64,000 nucleotides of DNA from Apoda limacodes (taxonomy: Eukaryota > Arthropoda > Insecta > Lepidoptera > Limacodidae): assembly GCA_946406115.1 (NCBI GenBank), contig OX291549.1:20979901-21043900 (forward strand). Reading direction: 5' to 3'. Under the pieces are notes generated by a model. That model ran no database searches. It was not told the origin of the DNA and worked only from the letters and a program-made list of their open reading frames with translations. The position numbers were made by a program, and so were the translations under genes. Position 1 is the stretch's first letter; every line of letters starts with the position of its first letter. Shown in pieces: positions 11,310-23,575 of the stretch.

Positions 11310-12445
11310 AACCTCGTTCGTAAAAGTTCGTTTAGAAATGACAACATACGAGTATAAATGATACGAATTAAAGACGCCTCCTTTTTAGAAGTTCGTTTAA
11401 AAATGACAAAAAAAATGAGAATAAAGGTAAAAAATTGAAGGCCTCCTCCTTTTTAGTTGTTTAAAGATTTACAATATAAGAGCATAAAAGAAACGAATTG
11501 AAGGCCTCCTCCTTTTTAGAAGTTTGTTTATAAATGACAATATAAGATCATAAAAGAAACGAATTGAAGGCCTCCTCCGTTTTAGAAGTTCGTTTAAAAA
11601 TGACAATATACGAGTATAAAAGAAACTAATTGAATACCTCCTCCTTTTTAGAAGTTCGTTTAAGAATGACAAAAAAATGAGAATAAAGGTAACAAATTGA
11701 AGGCATCTCTCATTTAGAAAAAAGTACTGTTTAAAAATGAGAATATATGAGTATAAAAAAACGAATTGAATTCCTCCTCCTTTTTAGAAGTTCCTTTGAA
11801 AATGACAATATATGAGTATAAAAGAGACAAATTAAAGTCCTCCTCCTTTTTAGAATTTCGTTTAAAAATGACAATATATGATTATAAAAGAGACAAATTA
11901 AAGGCCTCCTCCTTTTTAGAATTTCGTTTAAAAATGACAATATATGATTATAAAAGAGACAAATTAAAGGCCTCCTCCTTTTTAGAATTTCGTTTAAAAA
12001 TGACAATATATGATTATAAAAGAGACAAATTAAAGGCCTCCTCCTTTTTAGAATTTCGTTTAAAAATGACAATATATGATTATAAAAGAGACAAATTAAA
12101 GGCCTCCTCCTTTTTAGAATTTCGTTTAAAAATGACAATATATGATTATAAAAGAGACAAATTAAAGGCCTCCTCCTTTTTAGAATTTTGTTTAAAAATG
12201 ACAATATATGATTATAAAAAAACGAATTGAAGGCCTCCTCCTTTTTAGAAGTTCGTTTGAAAATGACAATATATGAGTATAAAAGAAACTAATTGAAGGC
12301 CTCCTCCTTTGTAGAAGTTCGTTCAAAATGACAATATATAATAGAAGTAAATTGAGAGCCTCCTCCTTTTTGGAAATTCGTTTAAAAATTACAATGTACC
12401 TATAAAAGGAACGAATTGAGCGCCTCCTCCTTTTTATTGTTAAAA
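11310..12445. repeat. 66 bp minisatellite, about 17 units
   Basis: The anchor 'cctcctcctttttagaa' or a close variant starts near 11377, 11442, 11505, 11571, 11637, 11704, 11773, 11839, 11905, 11971, 12037, 12103, 12169, 12234, 12300, 12359 and 12423. Units between 11839 and 12234 are almost identical and spaced exactly 66 bp; outer units are diverged. A variant unit ('gacaaaaaaatgagaataaa') recurs near 11404 and 11670, suggesting a short higher-order period. Because 66 is divisible by three, stop-free frames of about 155 codons run through it on both strands. These are repeat artefacts unless shown otherwise. Confidence 0.95.
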
Positions 12446-12579
12446 TATTATTCATATTAACTTGCAATGTCCGTTTGTAAGTTGTCCGTATTAAAATAGC
12501 AAACCATTTTTCAAGAATATTTTTGTATCGCTATGTAATCTCGATGATGATGCAACAATATAATACCATAGCGCTGTGG

Positions 12580-13300
12580 TGTTCGACGTTTAAGGATAAT
12601 CACCCCCTAAAAGGGCAAAGTAAGAAATAAAAATTTGTTTGAGTATTTCGATATTTTGGTATCTAGAGACTTAAAATTTGCGTCACAAAGGTTTCTGTTA
12701 TGACGTACACAGGCACTAAGAACAAATTTTGCTAAATTCATACCCTAAGAACGTAAAATGAGGGTTGAAATTTTGTATGATTCCGTAACTTTTGAAATTG
12801 TGGAACGGCGGCAAAGAGATCTCCTGCCAGGCGAGGTGATATGCCTGGGGACCGCCGTGGTCCACTTAACTTGCGCTTCGGTCTCTATATATGTTGAACT
12901 GCCAATGAAACTTCGATAGCGCGATGTAGGACGCGTAACGCCAGCCTTGCTTGTAGCGGTACGATATGATCCGCTACAAAGTTAAATACACAAAGCTTGA
13001 TTAAAAATTGGAAATGGCATATTTCAGTTCATGGATAATCATGCCCAAGGTCAAATAGGGGATGAAATTTTTAAATTTCTGTGTCTAGAGACTTAAAATA
13101 TACGGCGAGAATCCAGTTATAAATAGGAGTTGGGAGTTTGTATTGAAACCCGTCATCTTTAAATCTAAATGATTAAAAATGGCATTTAGGTAATAAAATT
13201 ATTTAGTATATATCTATTAATAGTATTTTTGGAAAATCATCCCCTAGAGGTCAAAATAGGGGATGAGGTTTCTGAGAATTTCAGTGAAAAGCTACCTTTT
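12580..13300 (+). repeat. Degenerate 'aggggatgaaa' repeat units
   Basis: Three related blocks ('ggataatcaccccctaaaag' near 12593, 'ggataatcatgcccaaggtc' near 13033, 'aaaatcatcccctagaggtc' near 13232) are each followed by an 'ataggggatgaa' or 'atgagggttgaaa' motif. Two also share 'tctagagacttaaaat' (12663, 13084). The R1 copy B interrupts the series. Confidence 0.6.
12800..12975 (+). repeat. Unnamed repeat R1, partial copy B
   Basis: 'cttcgatagcgcgatgtagg' at 12911 and 'acgatatgatcc' at 12961 match copies A and C in the same relative order, preceded by a diverged equivalent of the 'ataactcctcacctgg' block. The long AT-rich 3' half of R1 is missing. Confidence 0.65.
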
Positions 13301-14459
13301 TCTTTAATAGTCCACGTGGACTAAGTCGCGATCAATAGCTGGTATTACACAAACAGGATGCGATGCTTAAGGGAATTTATAACACTTACATTTGTTTTAA
13401 ATTGTAAATCTTTCATAAAAAAATAGTAGTACGCCATCTGGCATTCGCTAAATCAACGAAAGATCTGTTTACAAGTCATTGGCCTGCTAAACGTCATTTT
13501 ACTTATGAATCTATGCGTCATTTGAGTGCAGTTTTCGTTTTATTCTTAGAAAATAAAGAATAGCACTATGAGTCATACGTTGCGTTCTTAACGTAGTACT
13601 TCGAACCGCGAATAGTACATTCACGACACACGCAACGTTCCTGACTTTGGTCAAGACGCGTTTTATTTTAAACTAGCTGATTACCCGCGGTGTTTGTTAC
13701 CCGGGCGATTAAGCATTTTTCTGTCTCATAGGTTGTAATTTTTCCTCTCTTTTCCCTTGGGCATGATTTTCGTCTTTGCGACGTTTTTTGCACCTGACTA
13801 AAGGTCTACATACAAATTTTAATAGTTTTATTTACAAAAAAAAAAAAATATAAAAAAAAACACCTCTATTTTATTTCTCATTCCATGATTTCCAAAAAAT
13901 ATGAAACACGTTATTCTTAATTTTCAAACAAAAGTCAAAATGTTAATATTAATGGATTTACTGGATCAGTAGCTGGGCGGTGGCGATGATGAGTCAGTAA
14001 CTTGGTAGGTGACATTGCAAACATGTATTGAGTAAACAAGGTGGATACAACTTATAAACCCCGAGGCTGAACTGTGATTACATAACCCTTTGTAATTTTG
14101 TTTCGTACAGCATGAAATTTGCAAAAGTTGCAATTGAAAAAAAAAATTGGTAAATTTGGTGCTAATTATCCGAATTATATGAAGTTTTTTGAAACAAAAT
14201 TTGACAATATAGTCACTTGGGAAAATGTAAACTAACGTTTTTTTTTGTAGCGTTTCCTACTTTAGTCTTTGTTTTTGTTTCTTCTCCACATATTTTAAAA
14301 CTTAGTTGCTTTTCGCATATTAATTTTCGCTTTTAATCATATTAATTAATTTCCATTTGGCTTTAATTAGACAAAAAATGTTCTTTACAACAAATAGTCA
14401 TTTGAATAGAATATACTATTAGTTATAAAACAAGACTTGTCATAAGTGTACGTTTTTTT
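13301..14459. other. Nothing recognised apart from a short repeat fragment
   Basis: 'aactagctgattacccgcgg' at 13672 may be a fragment of the 'tagcttttgcccgcg' family. No genes. Confidence 0.45.
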
Positions 14460-16794
14460 TTCCACTGACTCACAGAGCACATACTGTATATATGTATGTA
14501 TGTATATTTTTATGTTTTTTTTTTCATCACTTCATCACTTTTCGTTTTTAGTATGAAATTTTACAATTTTACCATTTTAAGTGTTCCGTAGCCAACTCGA
14601 AAAAACGGAACCCTAATACATGACATTTCCGACCGTCACTTCTTATATCAAAGTCTAACTTCGCCGTCCCTGCATGGATTCTGATTACCTAAATTTACAG
14701 AAAGATGTCTTATACGCCGCCATGTAGATGAATAAAACAAAATTAAGAGTAGGTACGTTATATATTAAACCATGGAATAAACACATTTTTTTAAGGTAGT
14801 GACATTGGCATAAATATGTCTTTTTTAGTACCTATGAAAAATCCTTTTAACAACGAATTCTAATGATTTAACTGCCTTTTATTAAAATCGAATTTTGAAA
14901 GTTTGCAGAAGTGGTGGAACAGTAGTCACATCCTGATTAGATACAATTAATAGAGATAAAATAAGGTTATGCATTTTTTTTTTGAAATATAATGAATGAA
15001 GCATGAGAAACTTTTAGAAATATATTGACTCAAAAAAAAAGGTGGAAGACCGATTGCGGTGGTGTTCATGGGGAAAGGACTTTGTCGAATAGTGTGCTGG
15101 TGCTGGCTGATTGACATACTTGAATCCATTTGTTCGTAACTAAACATGAATTGAACTCAGTTCGAAGCGTATCGGATTTTAACGGATGTGTAAGTTTGAA
15201 TTAGGCCCCGTGTAACGGACGTCGTATAAATTGTTCAGTCGACCGTGAATGCCAGCCACTGTAATAAATGCCCTTTGTTCCTACAGACCAACTTTACGTT
15301 TTTATAATTTTTAACAATTTGTGAATTTCGCAGTATTCATTTTATTTAAAAAATATTGCAAACAATACATACAATATATATCTTTTATAAAATATTGTTA
15401 AAATTTATTATTTATCCAAATATGATCTTGAATTAGTATTTTATGTTTGTGTGTTTTTCTTTCACTTTTAAAACAATACTAAATTTAAAAATTTACACAT
15501 TTTGCGGCAGAAAGCGTAAAAAATTACCATGTTCTCTGTTAAAAACGTATACAGTACGCAGTAGGTAATATAAAAAAACCTTACCTTTATAAATAAATAT
15601 CAAAAACTTATTTTTTAAATTTTTATTGCACAGAAGAACTTTTAATTTTGATCCAGTTCCAGCGGGAATTGATTTTCTCGCTGATGAAACTGTTTCCGCG
15701 CAGGCGAAGCTGCGGACAAAAGGTAGTAGTTAATAATTAAATAAACTAGAAACTATGTAGCCAAGAAATAGGTGAACGTATAAAAATACGGAGCTGAGTC
15801 GGCATGGACTTTTAGGTCTTTCCTGTGTCCACAACTCGACTCTGCTTATTCATACATTTTACCTATTTTCTCTAGTTCGTAGCGTATTGCAAATTTAAAA
15901 TTACTCACTTAAATTACTTAAATTTCAGCTTGTTGAGTAAGTTATTTATGGTTACAGTTTTATATGTAGAAATGTATATTTACCTTTTTTATACAAAACA
16001 AAGTAGTCATTTAAACCCTTTTTGTCGAGAAATCCGTTATTTTTAACTATTTGGCTTTAGAGTTCAAAAACTGTCAAATAACAAACATAAATTACAAACT
16101 CTAGGTTATATTTAAACAAACACACTCATATTTTCAATAATTTTAAATTAGAAGGAAACTTTCTATAAATTAAAGTAATTGTTTAAAATGTATGACAACG
16201 TTAAGACAAGCTGTGAATATATGGAAGCATATAAAAATATACTCTGCAATGAAAGCCTTGATTCATCAAGTCTAAACTGTTTCTGTTCAAACAGTTATTA
16301 TATGGACGTTTTTATTATAATCACCGGTTATTAAATTTGAAGTAATTGATAGCTGGACAAGCAATACCGCAATAAGAATACTTTTAGACTGCTGCTAAAA
16401 TTTAAGAAAATCTATGTCGTGAGATCCCCATAACAACACGGCCTTACAACCTCAAAGTCGGCAAAAGACCAAAATAATGTCGGGCAATGCTTGCTGTAAG
16501 GTTCCGTATCCGTTACTACGTAATTAGATAATTTTGTTGGCTCGGAATTTTCTTAATTTAATTGAAGTTATATCAGTCTATATTATAGCACAGAACCAGG
16601 CAAAAACCAATTAAATTTGATCTTAATTTCATGGTCTTGTAAAAATCGGTAATGACGTCTCAGTAAAGCCATATTTATTTTTACGTAGTGTAAGTACATG
16701 AGATTCACTTCTTCACTCGTATTATTTATTATTCTTATGGTACACTAGATTTTCCGCCAGCCCTAAACACCTTAATCAACTGCTTAATTATACT
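14460..16794. other. Unassigned AT-rich DNA with repeat scraps
   Basis: 'gtgttccgtagccaactcg' followed by 'aacggaaccctaatacatg' near 14580-14625 is a scrap of the 'gggttccgt' repeat. 15645-15725 ('gcaggcgaagctgcggacaa') is a reverse scrap of the 'tagcttttgcccgcg' repeat. The 66-codon frame at 14947-15147 has no recognisable features. Confidence 0.4.
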
Positions 16795-17010
16795 AATAAA
16801 GTTTGCTAAAGCCTGTAGCTATATTTCGTTTAAGCTCGGTTATAGTTATTTCCGCGTGAACTTTTGAATTTTAAAAGTAGCCTATGTGTTCATCTAGGGT
16901 AACAGCTACCAATTTCCATCAAAATTGGTCCAGCCGTTTGAGAGTGAAGATGTAACAAACATACAAACACACTCACAAACTTTCGCCATTCTATTATTAG
17001 TGTGAGTATG
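16795..17010 (+). repeat. 'tagcttttgcccgcg' repeat, 3' portion
   Basis: 'cggttatagttatttccgcg', 'aaaagtagcctatgtgttca', 'atcaaaattggtccagccgt', 'gaagatgtaacaaacatac' and the end 'attattagtgtgagtat' are the ordered 3' landmarks of this family. Confidence 0.7.
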
Positions 17011-17059
17011 ATATATTGTGATGTGCTATGGCTGTTATCATGTCATTTGTCAGCAGTTA

Positions 17060-17456
17060 TTAAGAGGATACGATTCGCGCCGCCTCGCAGCACTCTTTGT
17101 ACAAAAGAATTTCACATTTGTTTTTGACATTTACTGATGAAACTGTGAAAATTTACTGTGAAATTCCTTAGTCATAATCCCAAGCCGAATACCTATGTCT
17201 GTGGTTTTCCAAAATCTTTTTAAATGCTTTCATTAACTAGAAATGTGTTTTGAAAGCATTTGTATGAAAAACTAGAATCCTGTATAACTTTTGAACTTTA
17301 AAATTTAATAGAATACTGGCACACTGCAGACGTAGATATTTATTACTAGAACATGTTTTTAAAATTTCGTGGTCAGCATCAGCAAGTGTCAAAAATAAAT
17401 GCGAAATTCATTTGTATGAAGCACGCTGAGAGGCGCTCCGAATCGTATTCTCTTAA
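17060..17456. mobile_element. TTAA-flanked MITE, copy 1
   Basis: TTAA at 17060-17063 and 17453-17456 bracket inverted termini GAGGATACGATTCG and its near-complement CGAATCGTATTCTC. The 389 bp interior has no coding frame. A second copy in the other orientation is at 20684-21054. A TTAA target is typical of piggyBac-type elements, so this may be a non-autonomous derivative, but the terminal motif was not matched to a named family. Confidence 0.8.
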
Positions 17457-17559
17457 GCAAACAAAGTCTATGTAGCCTGAAAACACAGCCGAGTGGTTCC
17501 CAGACAATAGTATTGAGTAAGTCAGTAATGATCTAATAATCGTATCGTAAAGTTGAACC

Positions 17560-17760
17560 AGTAAGCTGAATCAGTCAAGGCTGCTGGCTCTATCAGTGTT
17601 TTCGACCTTAGGCCTAGCGACCTTAGTTCATTGCGGCGCGGCGATAGCGTCCAATGCCGAGAGGCAGCGGTGTCCGCCGCGCCAGCCAACACTTCCGTAC
17701 TGCAATGTACTTAATGAACGCTGAACACTGAACAAGGTCGTGAAACTGTTCTGTAAATAA
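17560..17760. other. GC-rich island
   Basis: A strongly GC-rich and CpG-containing patch ('gcggcgcggcgatagcgtcc', 'tgtccgccgcgccagcc') lies in AT-rich flanks. It could mark a promoter or first exon of an unseen transcript, or a decayed element. No frame supports a gene. Confidence 0.35.
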
Positions 17761-18958
17761 ATAACTGCATAAACAATTGGTTGGTTATTGGAGAAGGCTG
17801 ACATTCCATTTTTTAAAAAGCTAAGAGTACTTATCAGAACTGTATAATTTTAAGTTTATAGTTACATTCGTTTAGAAGTTATAGGGATACAAAGATACCC
17901 AAATTTCACACCGACTGACTATGGCTGATTCAAGATCATCAAAATAGAAACTTTCCCAATATATACAAAAGCTGAATTTTGCACAGATATAGGGTTAAAT
18001 ACTTACATAAAGGGAAAACTATCAAAATCTAGATTTTTGAGGATCTTGAAGATCGTCGCGCAAAACGAGACTAACGAGAAGAACTTAATTTTATCTTTCC
18101 TGTTAAAACTAGCTTATTTTATTTATCAGTCGGAATTATGTGCTAACTTCGGAATTAAAAAGGAAGGAAAAAAGACCTACCCCCTGTTTAAGGTATATTA
18201 TTAAGCGCATAGTTTTTTATAGTAACTACTCATGTGCTCCTTTGCAACCAGAGTTGCAAATAAAAAAAATCAAAAACACAAAAATGTCTTTTAGTTTTAG
18301 ATATATACCTACTTTGAATATTTATAAATAGGTCAATTTGCAGAACGCCTACGATCTTTATTGAATTCGATGTTACAGAATCTGGGCGTACTGGGTAACA
18401 GGAGGAGGCCGCAGCGGGTGTGACCCACTTCCCGTGACCTGGCCACGCACCACCCCCTCGGCCTTAAACCACCTGCAACTGAATATGAGCTAAATGTGCC
18501 ATTTATTACTCGCCAATGTCACAAAACATTCGCAATCGAAATGCGAACAGACAAAATTAATAGCCGGAATGTTTTTGACATTAGTTCACTTTTACGCGAA
18601 TGGGGAGCTTCAGATCTGCCATTTTGATTTTCTTCTGAATTTAATGGAAGTAGCGACAATTTTAGTATTATTGTGTGTTTAAATTTTAAAAGGTATTGTT
18701 TTTTATTTTTAGGTAATTGTTGATTGAAATGGAGACTCTGTTGGCGACACAGTGTTAAAAGTAGAGTTTTAATGGTACTAAAAAGTCTCGCAGACAGTTT
18801 CATTGCAACGACTTTCTTACAAAAAAAAAAATAGAACTAAGCAGTGTTACTTCTTCGAACACGTCTCCAGACAATACAATGCCACATAGTCCAGGGAAAA
18901 GTATAAGAAACAAAAAAAGTAGAAGGTTAAGTTTTTGTATCATTAATTTACTATCTAA
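17761..18958. other. Unassigned, with a GC-rich patch at 18385-18480
   Basis: The patch ('ggaggaggccgcagcgggtg') has no associated frame. Frames at 18140, 18494 and 18519 are short and without recognisable features. Confidence 0.4.
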
Positions 18959-19200
18959 CTAGCTTGTGCCCGCGGCTCCGTCCGCGCTAAATTTTATCGG
19001 CGTGGGATCTAAGGCAAGTCCTTAATTTAATTTATAATATTAACAAAAGTGGTAAAGCCAACTAAAGCTGCAGTTTGTCTACGTGGGATTCCTTTTATAA
19101 TTATTCCTGTGAAAACATTTGAATTTTCCGAAATTAAAATAAATAAAAAACCAAAAAATCCACTCAACTGGTTGCTCCGCAGCAACATTAAACCTTAAAA
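18959..19200 (+). repeat. 'tagcttttgcccgcg' repeat
   Basis: Starts 'aactagcttgtgcccgcggc', then 'tccgtccgcgctaaatttta', 'cggcgtgggat', 'aaggcaagtccttaattt', and a 'gtgaaaacatttgaatttt' segment. This is a clear but 3'-degraded copy. Confidence 0.7.
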
Positions 19201-19760
19201 CAGAATTTCACAAATATATAATGATCGGTATATTGGTAGAGGAATCCAGAAATTTATGATCCACTGCCGCGTACTCAAGATTCACTATATAAACTGGTAC
19301 GTACAAATTGAGAAAGGAGATTGTTCCAAAAAAAAAAGATTTATAGGACGTCTCAATAATGGGCAGTCACTCATTAAGCTCTTGATTGAACGGAGTTCAA
19401 GCCAAACCACCAACACATCAACTTAATTGGCTGCTTTTTAAATGACGCTAATTATCTTGCTTTTTGGCGAGCCAATCCAGATACGGCTGTTTCAACATGA
19501 CTTTTCGTTTATAACCTATCCGTATGTCAGGTTTATAAACGCAATATATAAAAAAACTTTTGCTATTTTGCCAATAAAAGTATCTACACAAAAATAATAT
19601 GCTTAAGAGTTTGTTTTAACGCGCAAATCTCTGGAACTACCTGTCAGATATGAAAAATTCTTTATGCTTTTGATAGCCTAATTCCGTAGAAAGGTTATTG
19701 ATAAATAACTTAACTTAACGCTGTAGCTCTAAGCTGCACAGCAGTAAATTATCGTGGGTG

Positions 19761-20025
19761 AAATAAATATTTCTGGACACATGGGGACACAGCATTATCT
19801 GATACCAAACTAAGCAAAGCTTTCACCATCGATACCGGACAACAAATACAAAGACTAATGTACGGTTTTTTGTAAATAAACCCATATTATACATAGAAAA
19901 TACCTAGAGTCAAGACAAACACAAATGTTCATCAAATAAATGCTTGTCCTGTGCGGGGATCGTACTCACGCACCTCAGTTCAGCAGATAAGTAAGCTAAC
20001 CCAACCCACTAAGCAATAGAGCCAC
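19761..20025 (-). mobile_element. tRNA-derived SINE (copy E)
   Basis: Reverse complement reads a tRNA-like head, a degenerate B box near 19955-19975, 'tttgtgtttgtcttgactc', 'gtttatttacaaaaaa', 'cggtatcgatgg', 'agctttgctt' and a tail of AAATAAATATTT type. It is diverged and inactive. Confidence 0.75.
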
Positions 20026-20351
20026 CATCATAAGAACAAGGTCAAACGTCGCTATATATGACAGTAGTCGTTAAGGTAAGTCGGAAGACTTTCTGCTTGA
20101 AAACAGTCGAGTTGCCACCAACAGGACAAATTTAGCCAATTCACACTTGTTCAACCCGACAGACTACAATGGCCTTAAGCACCTGTCACTAAGGAGCACA
20201 TCTCTTCTTAGGGCCACAGCTAGGGTTTCTGCTCGAGAATTTTCGAACTCGAGAAGACTCGAGAAATCCGCCTTGGTTCATGACGAGAAAAAAAATCCTG
20301 TAAAATTGCCCGCGCTTACTGCGACTACTGCGAGCAAGTTGTTTCACTCAC

Positions 20352-20374
20352 GCACACACACACACCCACACACA

Positions 20375-20428
<54 letters not shown>
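20352..20428 (+). repeat. (CA)n microsatellite
   Basis: About 77 bp of CA dinucleotides with two CCCA interruptions. Confidence 0.95.
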
Positions 20429-20432
<4 letters not shown>

Positions 20433-20683
20433 CGCCGCGTTTAGTTATTTTAAGTAATGATTTCAATCAGTGCTAAAGCTGTTCAATAATTATGAACGAC
20501 TGATATTAAATTTGTTATAGACAGAATCAGATTCAAACTCTTAGTGATCTGTTACTACTAGTTTTTTAAGATTTAATTATTGTAATGGTTATTTAAGAAG
20601 TTTTGTATGTTTTGATATCGATCAAAGATAAAGCTGCGAAATACCAAAACTGATTAAATAATTACTTACTGTTAGTTAGGTCC

Positions 20684-21054
20684 TTAAAATAATACGATTG
20701 GCGGCACCTCACAACGTGCTTCATACACACGAATTTCCTACTTATTTTTGACACTTACAAATCAAACACCATGAAATTTTGAATAACTGCTCTAGGATTA
20801 AATATCTGGGTCTGTAGTGTGCAAGATTTACTTATATTAAATTATAAAGTTTAAAACCTATACAGGATTCTAGTTTTTCATACAAAAATTAATAACAAAA
20901 GTTAATAAAAACTTATTCTAGGATTTTGGAAAACCACAGACAGAGATATTCGGCTTAAGATCATGCCTAAAAAATTTTACAGTATTTGATCAGTTAATAT
21001 CCAAAACAAGTAGGAAATTCGTGCTGCGAGGCGCCGCGAATCGCATCCTCTTAA
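20684..21054. mobile_element. TTAA-flanked MITE, copy 2 (inverted relative to copy 1)
   Basis: TTAA at 20684-20687 and 21051-21054. The right terminus 'gctgcgaggcgccgcgaatc' then 'gcatcctc' mirrors the left terminus 'aataatacgattggcggcac'. Internal landmarks ('tacaggattctagtttttca', 'gattttggaaaaccacagac') match copy 1 in reverse. Confidence 0.85.
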
Positions 21055-21641
21055 TACTGTTACCTACTACAAATTAGTAGAGCCTAATCATAATCATATG
21101 TAGATTGACGCAAATTTTAAATAGAAACTCTTAGGGTTGTTGTGGTACCATACCACCCTTAGTTATGTTTTCATTTGTTATTTAAGATTTTATTATTGTG
21201 ATGGTTATGTAAGAAGATTTTATATTTGATCTCAATGATTTAAAAGTTAGAGCTTATAAATACCAATATTATATTATTATTTAGATTATTAGTAGAGCAA
21301 TAGTTTGATACTAAAGTTTTTTGTTTCTAGATGATTAAGACGCACGCAGATTTTTAGTGTTCCTTATTCTTATAAATATTAAGATTTGTTTATTATGTGT
21401 TAGAAGATTTCTATGTTTCGTTTCCTTTAAGTAAGTGCAGTTGGGGGTAACAAAAAAAATATGTACCTTTCGTGGTTATTTTGAGTTTTTTCTTTAAATT
21501 TTATTACCAATTATAAGACTTCTTTAAAAGTCTCGAGACTCGAGAATTTGGCCTCGAGACTTCCCGTGCCTCGAGAACGAAAATTGTTTGAGAAATCAGA
21601 AAGAAAGTTTAGAAATTTCTCTGTTATATTGAAATATGCTA

Positions 21642-23015
21642 TAGTCAAAATTCTAAACCGGTCAAACGTAGTTTTGTATGCAAAAATCCGTCAAAATAAC
21701 TTTTAACTGCAGACGATGGTCAAAAGTGCTTATGACTGAAATATCGGTCAAAACTACTTTTGACTAAACCAATATTTTTTTGTGGAGATAATATGGTCAT
21801 ACAAAAACAATAACATATGTATTTTTAACTATTTTTATTTTATTTTATATTGAGCGAGCGAAGCGAATGAGTTCTAAGTGGTGAGAAGCTGCATGAAGGG
21901 TTTGTATCTTTGTAACTTTGTATGTTTTTTCGACAATAACTTTAGCAGCGATGCTCTCATCTTCATGGTAAGGACAACATAATTTTTGAGTTTAAACATA
22001 CGCAGGATTGGTTTAGGTGGTATGGAGATATGGGCTGCAAGATGAATGAAAACTATAAGGTAAGCAAATAGGGCCAAGTAGGGTATTAATTGGAAGGGCG
22101 TTCCGTCAGTGACAATAATTTGGTACCATGGATTTATGCTAGTCAGATGTCTTTTTGGATGTAATTTTATGAGCTGTGGTAGGTATTTTAAGTTTGTAAT
22201 AATGGATAAAATGGAAAAACACGAGGTTTCATTTCGCTGCGATCAACTAATTTAATAAGATAATGTAATAGTTTAAAAATCAGTAAAACTTCTACCCCAA
22301 AAAAAAATTTACCATACATTTGTACGCTTTTGTTGGAATTTACAGTCCTAGTACAATGTCGAACGATTTTTGTATAAACGTGCTCGAACTTTACTCTTTT
22401 ACCTGCCAAAAAAATAAGGATACTGTGTTAAATACGAAATAAAAACCGGCCAAGTGCGAGTCGTAGGTATACGCATTTATTTTGAAATACCTATGCAGAA
22501 TTATAATAATTAATAACAAAACTAATATGAAATTCGTATGTACATAGTTTATTATTTTTTTCGACGGATATTTAAAACACGAGGGGAACCAAATTTTTCT
22601 ACTTTAGCCAAACTATAAATCTTAAAAAAAAATTCTATGAGGCAGACCGCATGGGCTTAGTAATGAGGTCCTGTAGGGCACGGAACCCCTTAATAAAAAT
22701 CTTTTCTGCTAGCATATATTTTTGTAAGCCTAATATAATTTCTAATAATACGTTAATTATTAATTCATTTTATGAATCTATTTACAGTGACAAAAAAACA
22801 TATGCAAAACAAAAAAAAAATATTAATACAATCCTATTTTAATCCTAGTCTACTAGTAGAAACTCTTAGTCAAAACCCCATTTAACTTATATTTTTTAGT
22901 CACAAGCACTATTCACTGACATCTTTTAGTTACAACTACTTTTTGCCAACGTTCTTAGTCAAAAGTACTATTAACTGATTTTTGTAGTCAAAAGTCCTTT
23001 TGCCTGGTTAAGAGT
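21642..23015. mobile_element. Fold-back element with palindromic sub-repeats
   Basis: Both ends carry 4-6 copies of a ~28 bp near-palindromic unit of the form 'gtcaaaagtacttttgact' (left block 21642-21772, right block 22867-23015). The interior holds 'gagcgagcgaagcgaatgag' at 21852 and an inserted 'ggccaagtgcgagtcg' repeat. Interior frames (21874-22077, 22188-22409) show no transposase features. Confidence 0.6.
22440..22695 (+). repeat. 'ggccaagtgcgagtcg / gggttccgt' repeat
   Basis: Starts 'aaaaccggccaagtgcgagt' and ends 'ggtcctgtagggcacggaac'. I associate this family with lepidopteran genomes. A reverse copy lies at 33062-33336. Confidence 0.65.
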
Positions 23016-23575
23016 TGTAACTGTAACATATACATACATTATATTTTCATGAAAATTATATTCAATTTAAAATTAACATTACATATTAAATAATCTAAAT
23101 TAATTGTTTTAATCTTAACTTGATAATATAACTTAATAATACCTACTATATGATACTTGTAACAATATACAGTCGTAATGTTGTTTTTGTAACTACCTAT
23201 ATATATATAACCTATGTACAACCTCTGCAAAATGCTGCAACTCAGTTTTTCAACTAATGTGGTTGTTTTCCAATTATTTTAGAAAAATACTGTATACTTA
23301 CCTATTATAGAAATAAAAAATCTAATCAAATCTTCATTTATGATAAAATATATTTCTGAAAATACTTTTTTTTTAATTTATACAAGTAAGTTTTTAGTTT
23401 ATGGCCGTTACTTGTTGCACATTGATGTTAAGGAAAGCGTGTTAAAAACATAAATTGGTGATACAATCATCATGTTAATAACCATTCAACTCACAAACAC
23501 TAAAGCAACATGTTGTATAAAGCAAATTGATGCACGAAAAGACCTTGGCGACCTAGTTACATAAAAGGCTAATCA
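23016..23575. other. Nothing recognised
   Basis: Very AT-rich DNA. Confidence 0.5.

Larger units (their letters stand above)
20147..21620. repeat. Composite repeat with CTCGAG clusters and diverged internal repeats
   Basis: Three CTCGAG sites cluster at 20231-20265 and three more at 21534-21576. Between them, 20565-20650 and 21183-21265 are diverged direct repeats ('taatggttatttaagaag' versus 'tgatggttatgtaagaag'), with a weaker third near 21365-21420. A MITE (20684-21054) sits between the first two. No protein frame is supported; the 109-codon frame at 20147 is created by the (CA)n tract. Confidence 0.45.

Noticed and set aside
11731..12204. Stop-free frames of ~155 codons on both strands
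   Set aside because: They are produced by a 66 bp tandem repeat without stops in the unit. The two strands are equally open, which argues against coding.
20147..20476. 109-codon frame with a histidine/threonine run
   Set aside because: The second half is translation of a (CA)n microsatellite; the first half has no features.
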